A stretch of 64,000 nt of DNA from Curvularia sp. ZM96 (taxonomy: Eukaryota > Ascomycota > Dothideomycetes > Pleosporales > Pleosporaceae): positions 5,828,001 to 5,892,000 of the forward strand of contig JAJGBQ010000001.1 in NCBI GenBank assembly GCA_022457065.1, given 5' to 3'. Position 1 is the first letter of the stretch; each line of letters begins with the position of its first letter. Shown piece after piece: positions 53,756 to 64,000 of this stretch. The notes under the pieces were generated by a model. It searched no databases, was not told the origin of the DNA, and worked only from the letters and a program-made list of their open reading frames with translations. Both the position numbers and the translations under genes were made by a program.

Positions 53756-56700
53756 CTAGAACTTACCACAAGGGAACGGGAAATACATGTTTTGATTCTC
53801 CGTCAAATACGCGTGATATTGGTACTTTTCCTCTACACCGGCAGGCGCCATCTTGACAGGTACCTTGTGAATCTTGCCCTGGGGTCCGAGGGCCGGACGC
53901 AGATTTTTGAGTCTTGCTACCTCTCTGACCATGGTGGTCAGCGTTACGCGTGTCATGGGGAGACCCAGGCACTGGTGTGGGCCGTGGCCGAGGTGGATGT
54001 ACGAGTCGAGGGGCCGTGTGAGATCAACGGCGTCTGGGTTGGGGAAGACGGTGGCATCGTGCGAGGCAGTGCGCAGGTTGACGAAGACGGTGTCGCCTGG
54101 TTTGAGGTCTATGGTTTGGCCGGCTTCGGTGAGAGAGGTTTCTTTTGCTACCGTGCGGATGACGCCTGTTTCGCCGTTGAGCCGGCTGCCTTCCATGGTG
54201 TAGTGCATCAGCGTCTTGAAGGCTTCTTCGCTGTCGTCTTGTGCAAGCTCCTGGATGGCAGGCCAGTGCTGCTTGCCCTCGCCGATGAGGTAGTATTCCA
54301 GGATCTGTGACAGGAGCTGGCCTTGGTTCGCTACCATGCCGCCTGCCGTGCCCAAAATGTGGCCCCAGACGAGCTGTTTAGGATCCATGCCGCTGTCCAA
54401 GAGGCGCTTGATCATGTGCTTTCCGTAGCTCTTAAGGGTGGTTTCGTGTGGCCAGATGGCCTGCATGATGCTAGACAGAATGCCGTTGTTTGCAATTGCC
54501 TTGACGTTTGTCTCGACAATTTGGCCGAGGAGCTGAGTCGCTTTGTGGGCCTTGACGTGGAGAGGGAACGATGAGGCAGGATCGGCGTCGAAGAAGATGA
54601 GAGCAAAGACCGACGCGAAGATGAGGTACAATTCGGCCTCGGTGAAGATGCCATTGGGCTGTTCGTCAGTCTTGAGAGGCAGCATCAGGAGCTCGGAGCA
54701 AAAGTGCACATGTGCGAGGTTTCCAACGTCCCGGATAATGTCGACTTGGTTGAAGTCGGCAATCTTCGCGCCCTTTTCTCTCAGCAGCTCACGCGTCTTG
54801 AGAGTGTAGTAGTTGCGCACTTCCTTGTCCCACTCGGAGATGTACAGGGCTTTGCTTACCATCTGGCGAGATGCCGAGTTCTTGGGCCCGTCGCCAGCAA
54901 GCATAAAATCTACGGAGGCGGAGCCCATGAGGTATTCCATGGGCTTTCCCCAGACAACCTTGAACGTGGACTGGTCCTTCATAATCTCCGTCGCGAGCTT
55001 GTACTCCTTGATCATGTGAGGATGATGAGTCGGCACTGGCTTCGAAAAGTCGTAGAGATGGTCCTTCTTGAGGTCCTTGAGAGCGACCTGCATCGCGGAA
55101 GGAATAGTGAGTGGGTAGTGCACATAGACGCTGTTGTACTTGAAGTGTTGTGGGAAGGCGCGTAGGAAGAGCTTGTAGAATACACATCCGTTGTCGACGC
55201 CAAGGTCGCTATCGACAAGGCTGTAACCCCAGTTTGTCAAGGTGCGTGGGTTGTAGTCGTGTGTGTAGAACCTGTCACCACGGACCAGTGCTACGGCGTC
55301 CGACAATACAGCACGGGATACCGTGTACGGAGGGCAAAGACCGGAGCCAGGAGCCATGGGCTGCTTTGCATCCTCCACGACGATACCCGGGTAGATTTCA
55401 ACCTCATCGGGAGTGTCGTAGAGGTGTTTGAGCTGCTCCTGGGCATACTTGTCGGATGTAATGTCTTCGAAAGTGTTGTGCGGCTCGAGCTTGAAGTACT
55501 TTCGGAACTCGTTGAGCGAGCCCAGGTTCCAGCTGCGCGCCTGCTCAATACCGAGGACTTCAATAGCACGGAACACAGCAGGGACTCTGTTGGGTCCAAA
55601 GGAGTTGGCACAGTCCTCGATACTGGAGGTCAAGATGTCCACCAGCCCCTGGTCAGGCAATGTTCCGTTCTCATTCCGCTCGAGGCCAGCAAACTTGCGC
55701 TTCGAGGGATCAGGATCGGTCCTCTTGTACACTTCGTTCAATCGGCCCAGGAACTCGTATTTGCCCACAGTCTTGGGGTCGCGTCCCTCGCCAAACAGTC
55801 CATCCCACATCTCTTGCGTCCACTTCTCGTCGCGGTCAGACACTGTCGAGTGCCACCGGTACACGAGGTTGAATTCCGCCGAAACCTGGTTGCCGACGCC
55901 CATTGGCAGGCCCTCCACGTCAGCACGCGGGTTCAGCTGCCAGTTGCTGTCGGTGCGGTTAAGGTCCAGGATGGTGCGGACGTAGTCGATCAGAATAATG
56001 TTGACATACAAACCGCAGGTGATGAGGCGGCCAGTCTGGAAAAGGTCATTGTCATACTTCTTCCATGCTGCATCGTATTTATCCTTGTTCTTCTTGTCCA
56101 CCTCCGCATCACCAGTGGATTTTGGTGGCTCAGCAGAAGGTTTGGTGAAGCGGCCCTGCTCGTTGATGGCCGCCAGGTTTTCGACAGTGTAGTTGTGGAA
56201 ACGGTTAAACATGATCAGCAACGCGCCCACACCAGGAGGGAAGAAGAGCAGCCTTGACTCTGAAAAGCAATCAGGCTTGATCTTTCCGTCTTTTCCAGTC
56301 CTCATCATGTCTTGCTCGGCTTGGTTGCTACCATACAGCGGTGCGAGATCAAGATAGGATGATGTCATGGAGACGGAGTAGTCCTCATGACTTGTGCGGA
56401 AACAGTCGTGGATGATAATAGAGGCGAGGTAGAAGAGCATGCTTGAGATTCTGTTGGGGTGCAGCTCGGCATGCTTTCTCGTCATGAGACTGTCGAATAC
56501 AACGCCCGGATCCGGACGCGCCGGAGTCTGCATCTTAGACGGCTTTACTGTCCTGGCATATGGTGTACCAGCCTTGCCTATCTGGGGGTTTACAAGGCTG
56601 TTGTTGGATCCATCTGCGGACCTGTATTGGTATTTTTCACCGAGATACGACTGTGGCGGATGCTGCAAGTCATTCCACAGCTGCTCGAGGAAACGTCCGG

Positions 56701-57115
56701 TGACTGCATCTCGTGTCTTGGAGCCATCAGGAAGAGCAGCGGCAGTGCGGATAAGACCCTCCATGAGGTAGGTCTTGTCGTCAGTGTAACCGCCCAGCAT
56801 CTTTTGTTTTTGAATGTCGACTAATGATTTGACGTCGTCGATTCCGAGGTAAGACATGTCTCGAAGGCTACCCTCAATCTTCTTGTAAAGGGTTTCCTTC
56901 TCTTCTGGGGCGAGTTTGGAGCCATCGCCCGTTTGGTTAGGAACAGGGGCTTTGACGGCTCCAACTAGAGAGGCAGCAGCCTTGAATGAAGAGCTAATGG
57001 TGTTGCGTAGGTTGCGGAGCTCAGACGGATCCGCGGGTTTTGGGGGCTCAGCGCCTGTGCGGGTATCGACATGGCTGTCCCAAGCCGCCTTGGCCTCTGC
57101 AGCGGCGTTGGACAT
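53756..57115 (-). CDS. Psi-factor-producing oxygenase (fatty-acid dioxygenase-P450 fusion)
   Basis: Single exon, 1119 residues. The N-terminal half is a cyclooxygenase-like haem peroxidase with the distal His in IIIHDCFRT (about 235) and the tyrosyl-radical/proximal-ligand motif VYRWHS (about 418). The C-terminal half is a cytochrome P450 with ANQGQ near 950 and the haem loop GHGPHQCLG (Cys 1049). This is the Ppo/linoleate diol synthase family: the dioxygenase makes an 8-hydroperoxide from linoleic acid and the P450 domain rearranges it, usually to a diol. The products control sporulation and sexual development. Because the P450 Cys ligand is present, a PpoA-like bifunctional enzyme is more likely than a PpoC-like one. 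The (AT)n tract lies 20 nt upstream of the ATG. Confidence 0.93.
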   Translation of the reverse strand: MSNAAAEAKAAWDSHVDTRTGAEPPKPADPSELRNLRNTISSSFKAAASLVGAVKAPVPNQTGDGSKLAPEEKETLYKKIEGSLRDMSYLGIDDVKSLVDIQKQKMLGGYTDDKTYLMEGLIRTAAALPDGSKTRDAVTGRFLEQLWNDLQHPPQSYLGEKYQYRSADGSNNSLVNPQIGKAGTPYARTVKPSKMQTPARPDPGVVFDSLMTRKHAELHPNRISSMLFYLASIIIHDCFRTSHEDYSVSMTSSYLDLAPLYGSNQAEQDMMRTGKDGKIKPDCFSESRLLFFPPGVGALLIMFNRFHNYTVENLAAINEQGRFTKPSAEPPKSTGDAEVDKKNKDKYDAAWKKYDNDLFQTGRLITCGLYVNIILIDYVRTILDLNRTDSNWQLNPRADVEGLPMGVGNQVSAEFNLVYRWHSTVSDRDEKWTQEMWDGLFGEGRDPKTVGKYEFLGRLNEVYKRTDPDPSKRKFAGLERNENGTLPDQGLVDILTSSIEDCANSFGPNRVPAVFRAIEVLGIEQARSWNLGSLNEFRKYFKLEPHNTFEDITSDKYAQEQLKHLYDTPDEVEIYPGIVVEDAKQPMAPGSGLCPPYTVSRAVLSDAVALVRGDRFYTHDYNPRTLTNWGYSLVDSDLGVDNGCVFYKLFLRAFPQHFKYNSVYVHYPLTIPSAMQVALKDLKKDHLYDFSKPVPTHHPHMIKEYKLATEIMKDQSTFKVVWGKPMEYLMGSASVDFMLAGDGPKNSASRQMVSKALYISEWDKEVRNYYTLKTRELLREKGAKIADFNQVDIIRDVGNLAHVHFCSELLMLPLKTDEQPNGIFTEAELYLIFASVFALIFFDADPASSFPLHVKAHKATQLLGQIVETNVKAIANNGILSSIMQAIWPHETTLKSYGKHMIKRLLDSGMDPKQLVWGHILGTAGGMVANQGQLLSQILEYYLIGEGKQHWPAIQELAQDDSEEAFKTLMHYTMEGSRLNGETGVIRTVAKETSLTEAGQTIDLKPGDTVFVNLRTASHDATVFPNPDAVDLTRPLDSYIHLGHGPHQCLGLPMTRVTLTTMVREVARLKNLRPALGPQGKIHKVPVKMAPAGVEEKYQYHAYLTENQNMYFPFPCGKF

Positions 57116-57132
57116 GATGTGCTGTGGAGGTT

Positions 57133-57169
<37 letters not shown>

Positions 57170-58501
57170 AAAGATGGTGGTGAATTGTGCTATGGATGTC
57201 TCTCTCTCTCTGTATATATGGTAATGTGGGGGCGGGGCTCTTCTGGAGAAAAGGCAGCTACATACCTTTCAAAGAGACAAGAGCAAGTCACAAGCCTCGA
57301 CTCTGGGAAACTTGCTACAATGGGCAGTGGTAGCAAGTGTTGATGTAACAACTGCAAAATCAAGCAGTAGAAAAAAAGCAAAAACAGCAAGGCGAACGAG
57401 GGGTATATAACTCCTCGTGTTGCAACGACTTAAAAATACACAAAGAGGTGGCAGTTTAGTTGAGTGCCCAACGGTCTGTAGCACGACCAGACGCTCGAGA
57501 TGGGCCTCCATCTTATATGCCGAGAGGAAGGAAAAAATGATGCATACGTCGCCATGCCTTCTAGTTTGCGATTGTTACCGCGCACCATGCGGCTGCGGCT
57601 GAACATGTGCTCCACCCAACACTCCAATCGTCAAGGCCGTTCAGCTGCCAAACCATCCGTGAAGGCGGCGAGCTGAGCCACCCATGCCACGAGCGGGCTT
57701 GCCGTATCCCGCAATAGGGAAATGCGGCCAATAGGCGCCGTGGCATTAGCAGTTCGGCTGATGGCTGGAGCTAGACTGATACAGCATTTTGGGGGCTGAC
57801 CGCCCCCATCTGGTCCTGCAGGGCCTCTGCTTGGACAATGGCCTCGTAAACGTCGGTCTGCCTTCTTTCTCGGCATTTGGCATCCTTAGGCAGCAACACC
57901 AAGTCCTCGGCCGGTGAGCACTTCTGCAAGAACCAAAGGACCATGAGTGGGAGGAACACGCACTGGTCCTGCGCTTGTGTCGGCCGCTATGCTATTTAGT
58001 CGTAGGAGCGGGGCACATCACAGTAAGCCTCGGTCTGGCGCCGGGAGGGCCATAGGTCTAGAAAAAACAAAACGCAAGCTATATGCAGGGCAGAGATAAA
58101 GATAGAGGGGTGGTGATTGTGGTACTCCATGCCTTAAACAAGGCGTGTGTGCCTAGTTTGGCCGCCTTTTTATTTTCGCTCGATGCACTTGGGTCTGCTA
58201 TTACTACGACGACCATACGGATGAAATGTACAAACCGTAAGCATTATTTACGCCATTGTGTATTTTCCCACAAAGTCCAGACCCCAAAATAGCTGTCGGA
58301 CTTGTTGCCCCATCCCGTCGCCGTGGGACGATCTTGTGTTGGCGGCCTCCACTTGACCAAATCCGCCTTGCAAGTAGCCTATTGCCTATTCTGCCTCTGG
58401 GCCAGCCTGTTAACATGCCGTGTCACCACACTACAGACCTGATACCTGCCTATTCGACCACAGCTAACCATCTCCACACTTGGATCGCGTGATGCCGTTT
58501 T
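57116..58501. other. Intergenic, Ppo upstream and TSC13 downstream
   Basis: No gene. It holds an (AT)n tract directly before the Ppo start and a CT/GA-rich run near 57200. Confidence 0.6.
57135..57163. repeat. (AT)n microsatellite upstream of Ppo gene
   Basis: An uninterrupted alternating AT tract of 29 nt, ending 20 nt from the start codon of the minus-strand Ppo gene, so it is in its 5'-UTR or core promoter. Confidence 0.95.
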
Positions 58502-59561
58502 CTACCAGATGCCCGGCAGGATGGCGTACCGCTTGCGCTTGTACTTGTCGCCAAACTCCTTGCGATACCTCTTTTCTTTCTTCCACGCCCACACACCCAT
58601 CTGTCCGACAGCCACGACAATGAAGAGCACAGTGGCTAAGCTGCAATTGACTAGAGCCACGCCGACCCACGCCATGGACTCGAACATGTAGTTGGGGCAT
58701 GTCACCATGTTGAAGCCCAAGCCCTGTGGAATGCCGCGCTCAGTGCTTCCTGGACGACGCAGGTTCTTTAGTGTGACATGTGTGCTGTAGTTGCCCAGTT
58801 CGCCAATTACAAACAGGGCAAGGCCCAGGTAGGTGAGGAGCGGGTTGGAACGCCCAGCAGCCGGACTGTTTGGACTGTAGCTCCAGTATGCCAGGTTGAA
58901 GCCGGAGAGAAGCCAGTAGTGGCCGCTGTTCTTGACAATATTCATGGCGGGCATAGTAGCCGACGAGAAGCGGTGCACAAAAAGTGTCTCAAACTCGCGC
59001 TTCGCAAAGTGAATGACGCACATGGCGAGGGTGAGTGTCTGGAGCTGCGAGGGGGGTGCAGAGGTGCCGTAGATCAGAGGACGGCCATAGTAGATGAGCG
59101 GATGGATGACGAGGGGTCCGAGGTACTCGACGATGAAGACAGTTCGCCACGAAATCTGGGGACCTGAAACAAGGTCAGCCATGAGCGTACCGGAGCTAAA
59201 GTGTGTTGCGTACCCAAGTCCTTGACATCGACGGCGCTCTTATTTCTCAGGCCGGTGTCATGCACCTTGACATCCTTTGTGTTGGGGATGGGGGTTCCAT
59301 CGCTGCCCTTTGTCACTCGCAGGCGGTGAATAGAGAAGTGTGAGGCTTTTGCAATTTCCTCAAAGATCTGCGAGGCAGAGGCGTCGGCGCTGACACTGAT
59401 GGTCTCGGGCAGGTTCTTGATCGGACGGCCTAAGGAGGGGTCATTTTGCTGCTCTTTGGGGGAAAATGCGGGAAGGGGCAAGCAGGATAGGGGTCGGCGA
59501 TGCTGCTGGCATTGAACTAACCTCGAGGGCGCACGACAATGGTGAGGGGCGACGCGGACAT
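58502..59561 (-). CDS. TSC13: Very-long-chain trans-2-enoyl-CoA reductase
   Basis: Three exons (59561-59522, 59429-59214, 59163-58502) give 305 residues, close to the yeast Tsc13 length. The N-terminal 85 residues form a ubiquitin-like domain typical of the family. A six-helix steroid-5-alpha-reductase-like membrane domain follows, with FETLFVHRFSSATMP, NSGHYWLLSGFNLAYW, GFNMVTCPNYMFES and the C-terminal RKEFGDKYKRKRYAILPGIW. It catalyses the last reduction in each elongation cycle of very-long-chain fatty acids at the ER, supplying ceramide precursors. The first exon codes 13 residues only. ATE1 lies upstream on the same strand. Confidence 0.93.
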
Positions 59562-59854
59562 TGCGGCGTGCGGATGCGAATGTCTGTTTGTGTTGAGGGT
59601 GGGACTTTTGAGCTCTGTGGCTAGGGTTGAGATGCCTCGGCCGATCGGAGAGCTTGGCTTCACAAGACCGATAGCTAGCACCCTCACCCAACTACATGTC
59701 CCACGCGTTCAAAGAGATCAGAGATAATGATGACATGGCTGGGACAGCTGACTGCAGAATGCGGAGGCAATGGTTATATGGTCGTATTGTCCTGTGTGAT
59801 TGGTCTTTGCTCGCATACCGGGTTTCGCCCGTCATCTTCATACATGCACGACTA

Positions 59855-61654
<1,800 letters not shown>

Positions 61655-62581
61655 GAGGGCAGCATAAGCGTCGTGGTGGGCTGGTGGGGGTCGGGGGCAG
61701 GCGACGGCCGTCAGGGCAATGAATAATGGGTATCCGAGGGCACGAGCAGCCCACTCGAGTGAAGGACGGGTTGGATGGGCGTAGGTGATGGGCGTGCTAG
61801 CCGGGCCTGTCTATGTACACTCGCAGGCGGGCTGCTCCCACGCCGCGTGCAGCCCAGCGGCGGCCAGCAGCAGCCAGCAGCCGTCCACGAAGCCTGGCCA
61901 GCGCCGACACGGGGCCCGTTGGCCGTTTTCTAGTGGGCGCCCGTACGTCATGCCCGCCGTGGGCACGCGAGTTGAGCGGCATTGCACGCCCACGGCACGC
62001 CCAGCAGCAGCGAATCCATCGCGCCCCCTCGCCCGCCCATGGCTGCGCACGGCAGCGCAGCGCAGCGACAAAACGAATGCAGACCGCCATGCCGGCGTCG
62101 AGTAGCCTCACGCAGCAGGCCAGGGCCGCCCCCGGACAGCACAGGGCCGGCCTTGGCAACAGCCGTGACGCTTCCGCGAGCCCTTAGTTTCCCACGCAAA
62201 AAAAGTCCCTGACCCGAACCACCTACTAAAACATCCCCATCCACCATGCCGCCCTTCTCTGTTGCCAAAAGGCTCCTCCACCTTTCTCAGCCCCGTCACC
62301 CGCGGGACTGAGCCTCGCTCAGCCCTCTCCGCCTGCTGCCTCTGCTGCCCCCTTGCCTCCCCCTTTTTGCCCTCTGCTCCTCCTAGGCCTACCGCCCGTC
62401 CGCCACGCTCGCTGCTTGCTCGGCTTCATTTCATTCACCGCCTGCCCTCGCCCTCCTCCTCCACCTGAGCTCTGCCCTGCGCTTCTGCTCCGACGCGTCG
62501 AGTGAGTCGCCTCCACGCGGTGCCACCCGCCCGCTGCCCTTTTTGCCTCCCTCTCGCTCCGCCCCCAGCATCCCCGACGAC
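61655..62581. promoter_or_regulatory. Divergent promoter region ATE1 / Nudix gene
   Basis: 927 bp between divergent starts. GC-rich around 61800-62150, then CT/CCG-rich pyrimidine tracts (62260-62580) that suit a leader for the Nudix gene. No specific site recognised. Confidence 0.45.
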
Positions 62582-63186
62582 ATGGCCGCTACCCAGCAGC
62601 TGTCGATGCAGTCGCGCACTGGGCGTCTGAACCAACGTAAGTCTTTGCGCACGCGACCCTTCCCCACACTGGCGTCCTCCGCATCGCCATTCCGCCCCAG
62701 CTCTCCTCCGTTTTTCTCCGACTCCTCATGTCTGCACTTGGCTGATTGGCGGTAGGGTACGGCTCCCAAGGCGAGCGCCTAGTCGCCGGCGTCGTCCCGC
62801 TCTCTGCCGACAAGTACTACGTCTTGCTCATCCAGTCCACCAAACGCAACGGCTGGGTCCTCCCCAAAGGCGGCTGGGAGACGGACGAAGCAACCGCCCA
62901 GGATGCCGCCAAACGCGAGGCCTGGGAAGAGGCCGGCATAATATGCAAAATCAACTACGACCTCGGCCTCATCCCCGAAAAGCGCAGGCCCGACCAGCTC
63001 ACCTCGCAGGCCCCAAAGGCCTCGTACCATTTCTTCGAAGCCACCGTCGAGAAGCAGGAGGCCCAGTGGCCCGAGCAACACAAGCGGAATCGGAATTGGT
63101 TCAGCTACTCGCAGGCCCGCCAGGCCCTCGCCGAACGCCCAGAGCTGCTCGACGCGCTCGACCGATGTACCATGCACCGAACATAG
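62582..63186 (+). CDS. Diphosphoinositol polyphosphate phosphohydrolase (Nudix)
   Basis: Two exons (62582-62636, 62756-63186; 119-nt intron, long for this window) give 161 residues. LVAGVVPLS opens the fold. The Nudix helix is GGWETDEATAQDAAKREAWEE, continuing AGI, preceded by NGWVLPK. The PKGGWE start, REAWEEAG core and total size match the Ddp1/Aps1/DIPP group, which cleaves diphosphoinositol polyphosphates, diadenosine polyphosphates and polyphosphate. The metal-binding REAWEE glutamates are present. The position usually occupied by the first conserved Nudix Glu is shifted by one residue, as in other DIPPs with an acidic run there. It is cytosolic, with no targeting signal. Confidence 0.88.
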
Positions 63187-63601
63187 ACACCCGACTGCTG
63201 CTTCCTTCTCTTTCTCCTCTTCTTCTTCTTGTCCTTCTCCATTCGTCTTAATACTGCATCAACACGGGATTTCCAAAAGCTTCGGGGTTTACTATAGACA
63301 TCTGTCACAATCTTGTCTGCTTCTACATATGGCGTTGTGGTAGCTATTCGTCAGCTAGAAGGATGCATTGGCTCCTCTCTTGTATGCAACAGTCGCTGGG
63401 CCACGTCAGGCTCGCAGAAGCGCTTTTGGCATCGCCAAGCAACACTCCTCTCAGCTATTGGTGCGGTCCTGTTCGTCCACTAAACGCTCTGAAAAGCAAT
63501 ATAGCATCCTTTGGTATGCATTGCCTTGCCAAGACAAGCAACTAGCCTTGCTCAAGTTTGGTCCTGTTTTCTGTCTTTTGTTCTGTTCAACAGTGATACT
63601 C
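63187..63601. other. Intergenic, no gene seen
   Basis: Convergent 3' flanks of the Nudix and amidase genes, with a CTT-rich run after the Nudix stop (63200-63245). Confidence 0.6.
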
Positions 63602-64000
63602 TCAAAACGCCGTCCTTCCTGTCTTGACCGTCTGCAGCACCCCCTCATCCGCCAGCTTCTCAATCATGTTGTACAGCACAAAATCGCAGCCCCGCTTTAC
63701 CACCATGTTAATCGTAACAGGCACCATTTCCTCGTGAAACGTCACATTACTCTGGTATGGCACTTGGCCGATCGGCACAGTAAAATCGGCGCATCCAAAT
63801 ACAGGACAGATGCTTGCGCCCGTCACGGCAGCGCCCTCGGGCCTCACAGCCAGATACGATGCATCCGGGGATTCATTGAGCAAGCGCTCGCGGAATGAAG
63901 GCAGCCCTCCGGTGCCGATGTCGTAGAGCATGACCGACTCGGAGCAAGATTCGGCCGTGCTGTACTGGAACTCGCGCTCATACCATTCCACGGCTTTGTT
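63602..64000 (-). CDS. Amidase-family enzyme, 3' end only (cut by window edge)
   Basis: The open frame runs from the window edge to a stop at 63602, giving the last 132 residues. [11 protein letters not shown] is followed by [21 protein letters not shown] and [36 protein letters not shown]. The PxFTxPIGQVPY...LPVTxxxxxxKGCDxxL pattern is the C-terminal end of fungal amidase-signature hydrolases, after the catalytic Ser-Ser-Lys region, which would lie off the window. The Met-like start inside the window is a GTG and is not a real start. The substrate cannot be inferred from this part. Confidence 0.72.
   Translation of the reverse strand, partial: NKAVEWYEREFQYSTAESCSESVMLYDIGTGGLPSFRERLLNESPDASYLAVRPEGAAVTGASICPVFGCADFTVPIGQVPYQSNVTFHEEMVPVTINMVVKRGCDFVLYNMIEKLADEGVLQTVKTGRTAF

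Overview
The window is nuclear DNA of a filamentous ascomycete, most likely a Dothideomycete of the Pleosporales type. The evidence is short introns (about 48-83 nt) with GTRNGT donors and CTRAY branch points, many single-exon genes, a Masc1/RID-type DNA methyltransferase, an Ssy-like spread of secreted Cys-rich and CBM1 proteins, and a psi-factor type fatty-acid oxygenase. I found 26 protein-coding loci (one cut by the right edge) and one transposase relic. I found no rRNA, tRNA or CRISPR. Gene models were spliced by eye from reading frame, splice consensus and family match.

Layout. 0-15 kb: a BLOC-1 (CNL1-like) subunit, a ferric reductase, a TDP2-like phosphodiesterase, a DHA1-type MFS transporter and a C2H2 protein with a degenerate exonuclease fold. 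15-24.4 kb: housekeeping genes SHB17, NAA50-like and MIC19, a small secreted CBM1 protein, the RID-type methyltransferase and an F-box-like protein. 24.4-29.3 kb is gene-free and carries four copies of the 9-mer TACTCCGTA. It is followed by an 8-cysteine secreted mini-protein. 30.7-37.3 kb: an RS/proline-rich glycine-zipper protein, a compact PIP-kinase-like protein and a plant-pathogen-related-type protein. 37.3-40.9 kb is a GC-rich gene-free leader in front of a Pho85-type cyclin. 43.9-47.1 kb: proline dehydrogenase and pyrroline-5-carboxylate reductase in tandem, with a decayed partial duplication between them. 47.8-51 kb: a broken pogo/Fot1-type transposase tail and an intact vWA-papain-zinc-ribbon protein. 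52-64 kb: a secreted orphan, a Ppo dioxygenase-P450, TSC13, ATE1, a Nudix phosphohydrolase and the 3' end of an amidase.

How genes may relate. The proline pair encodes opposing steps (proline to P5C and back). The RID homologue suggests the genome is, or was, subject to repeat-induced point mutation, which fits the decayed duplication and transposon relic, although RIP itself is not demonstrated here. The most unusual item is the 733-residue vWA-papain fusion at 48825-51026. It has a complete MIDAS motif set, a complete Gln-Cys-His-Asn papain site, no signal peptide or propeptide, and a C-terminal zinc ribbon, and it lies beside transposon debris. It is the best candidate here for an undescribed cytoplasmic sensing or execution protein.
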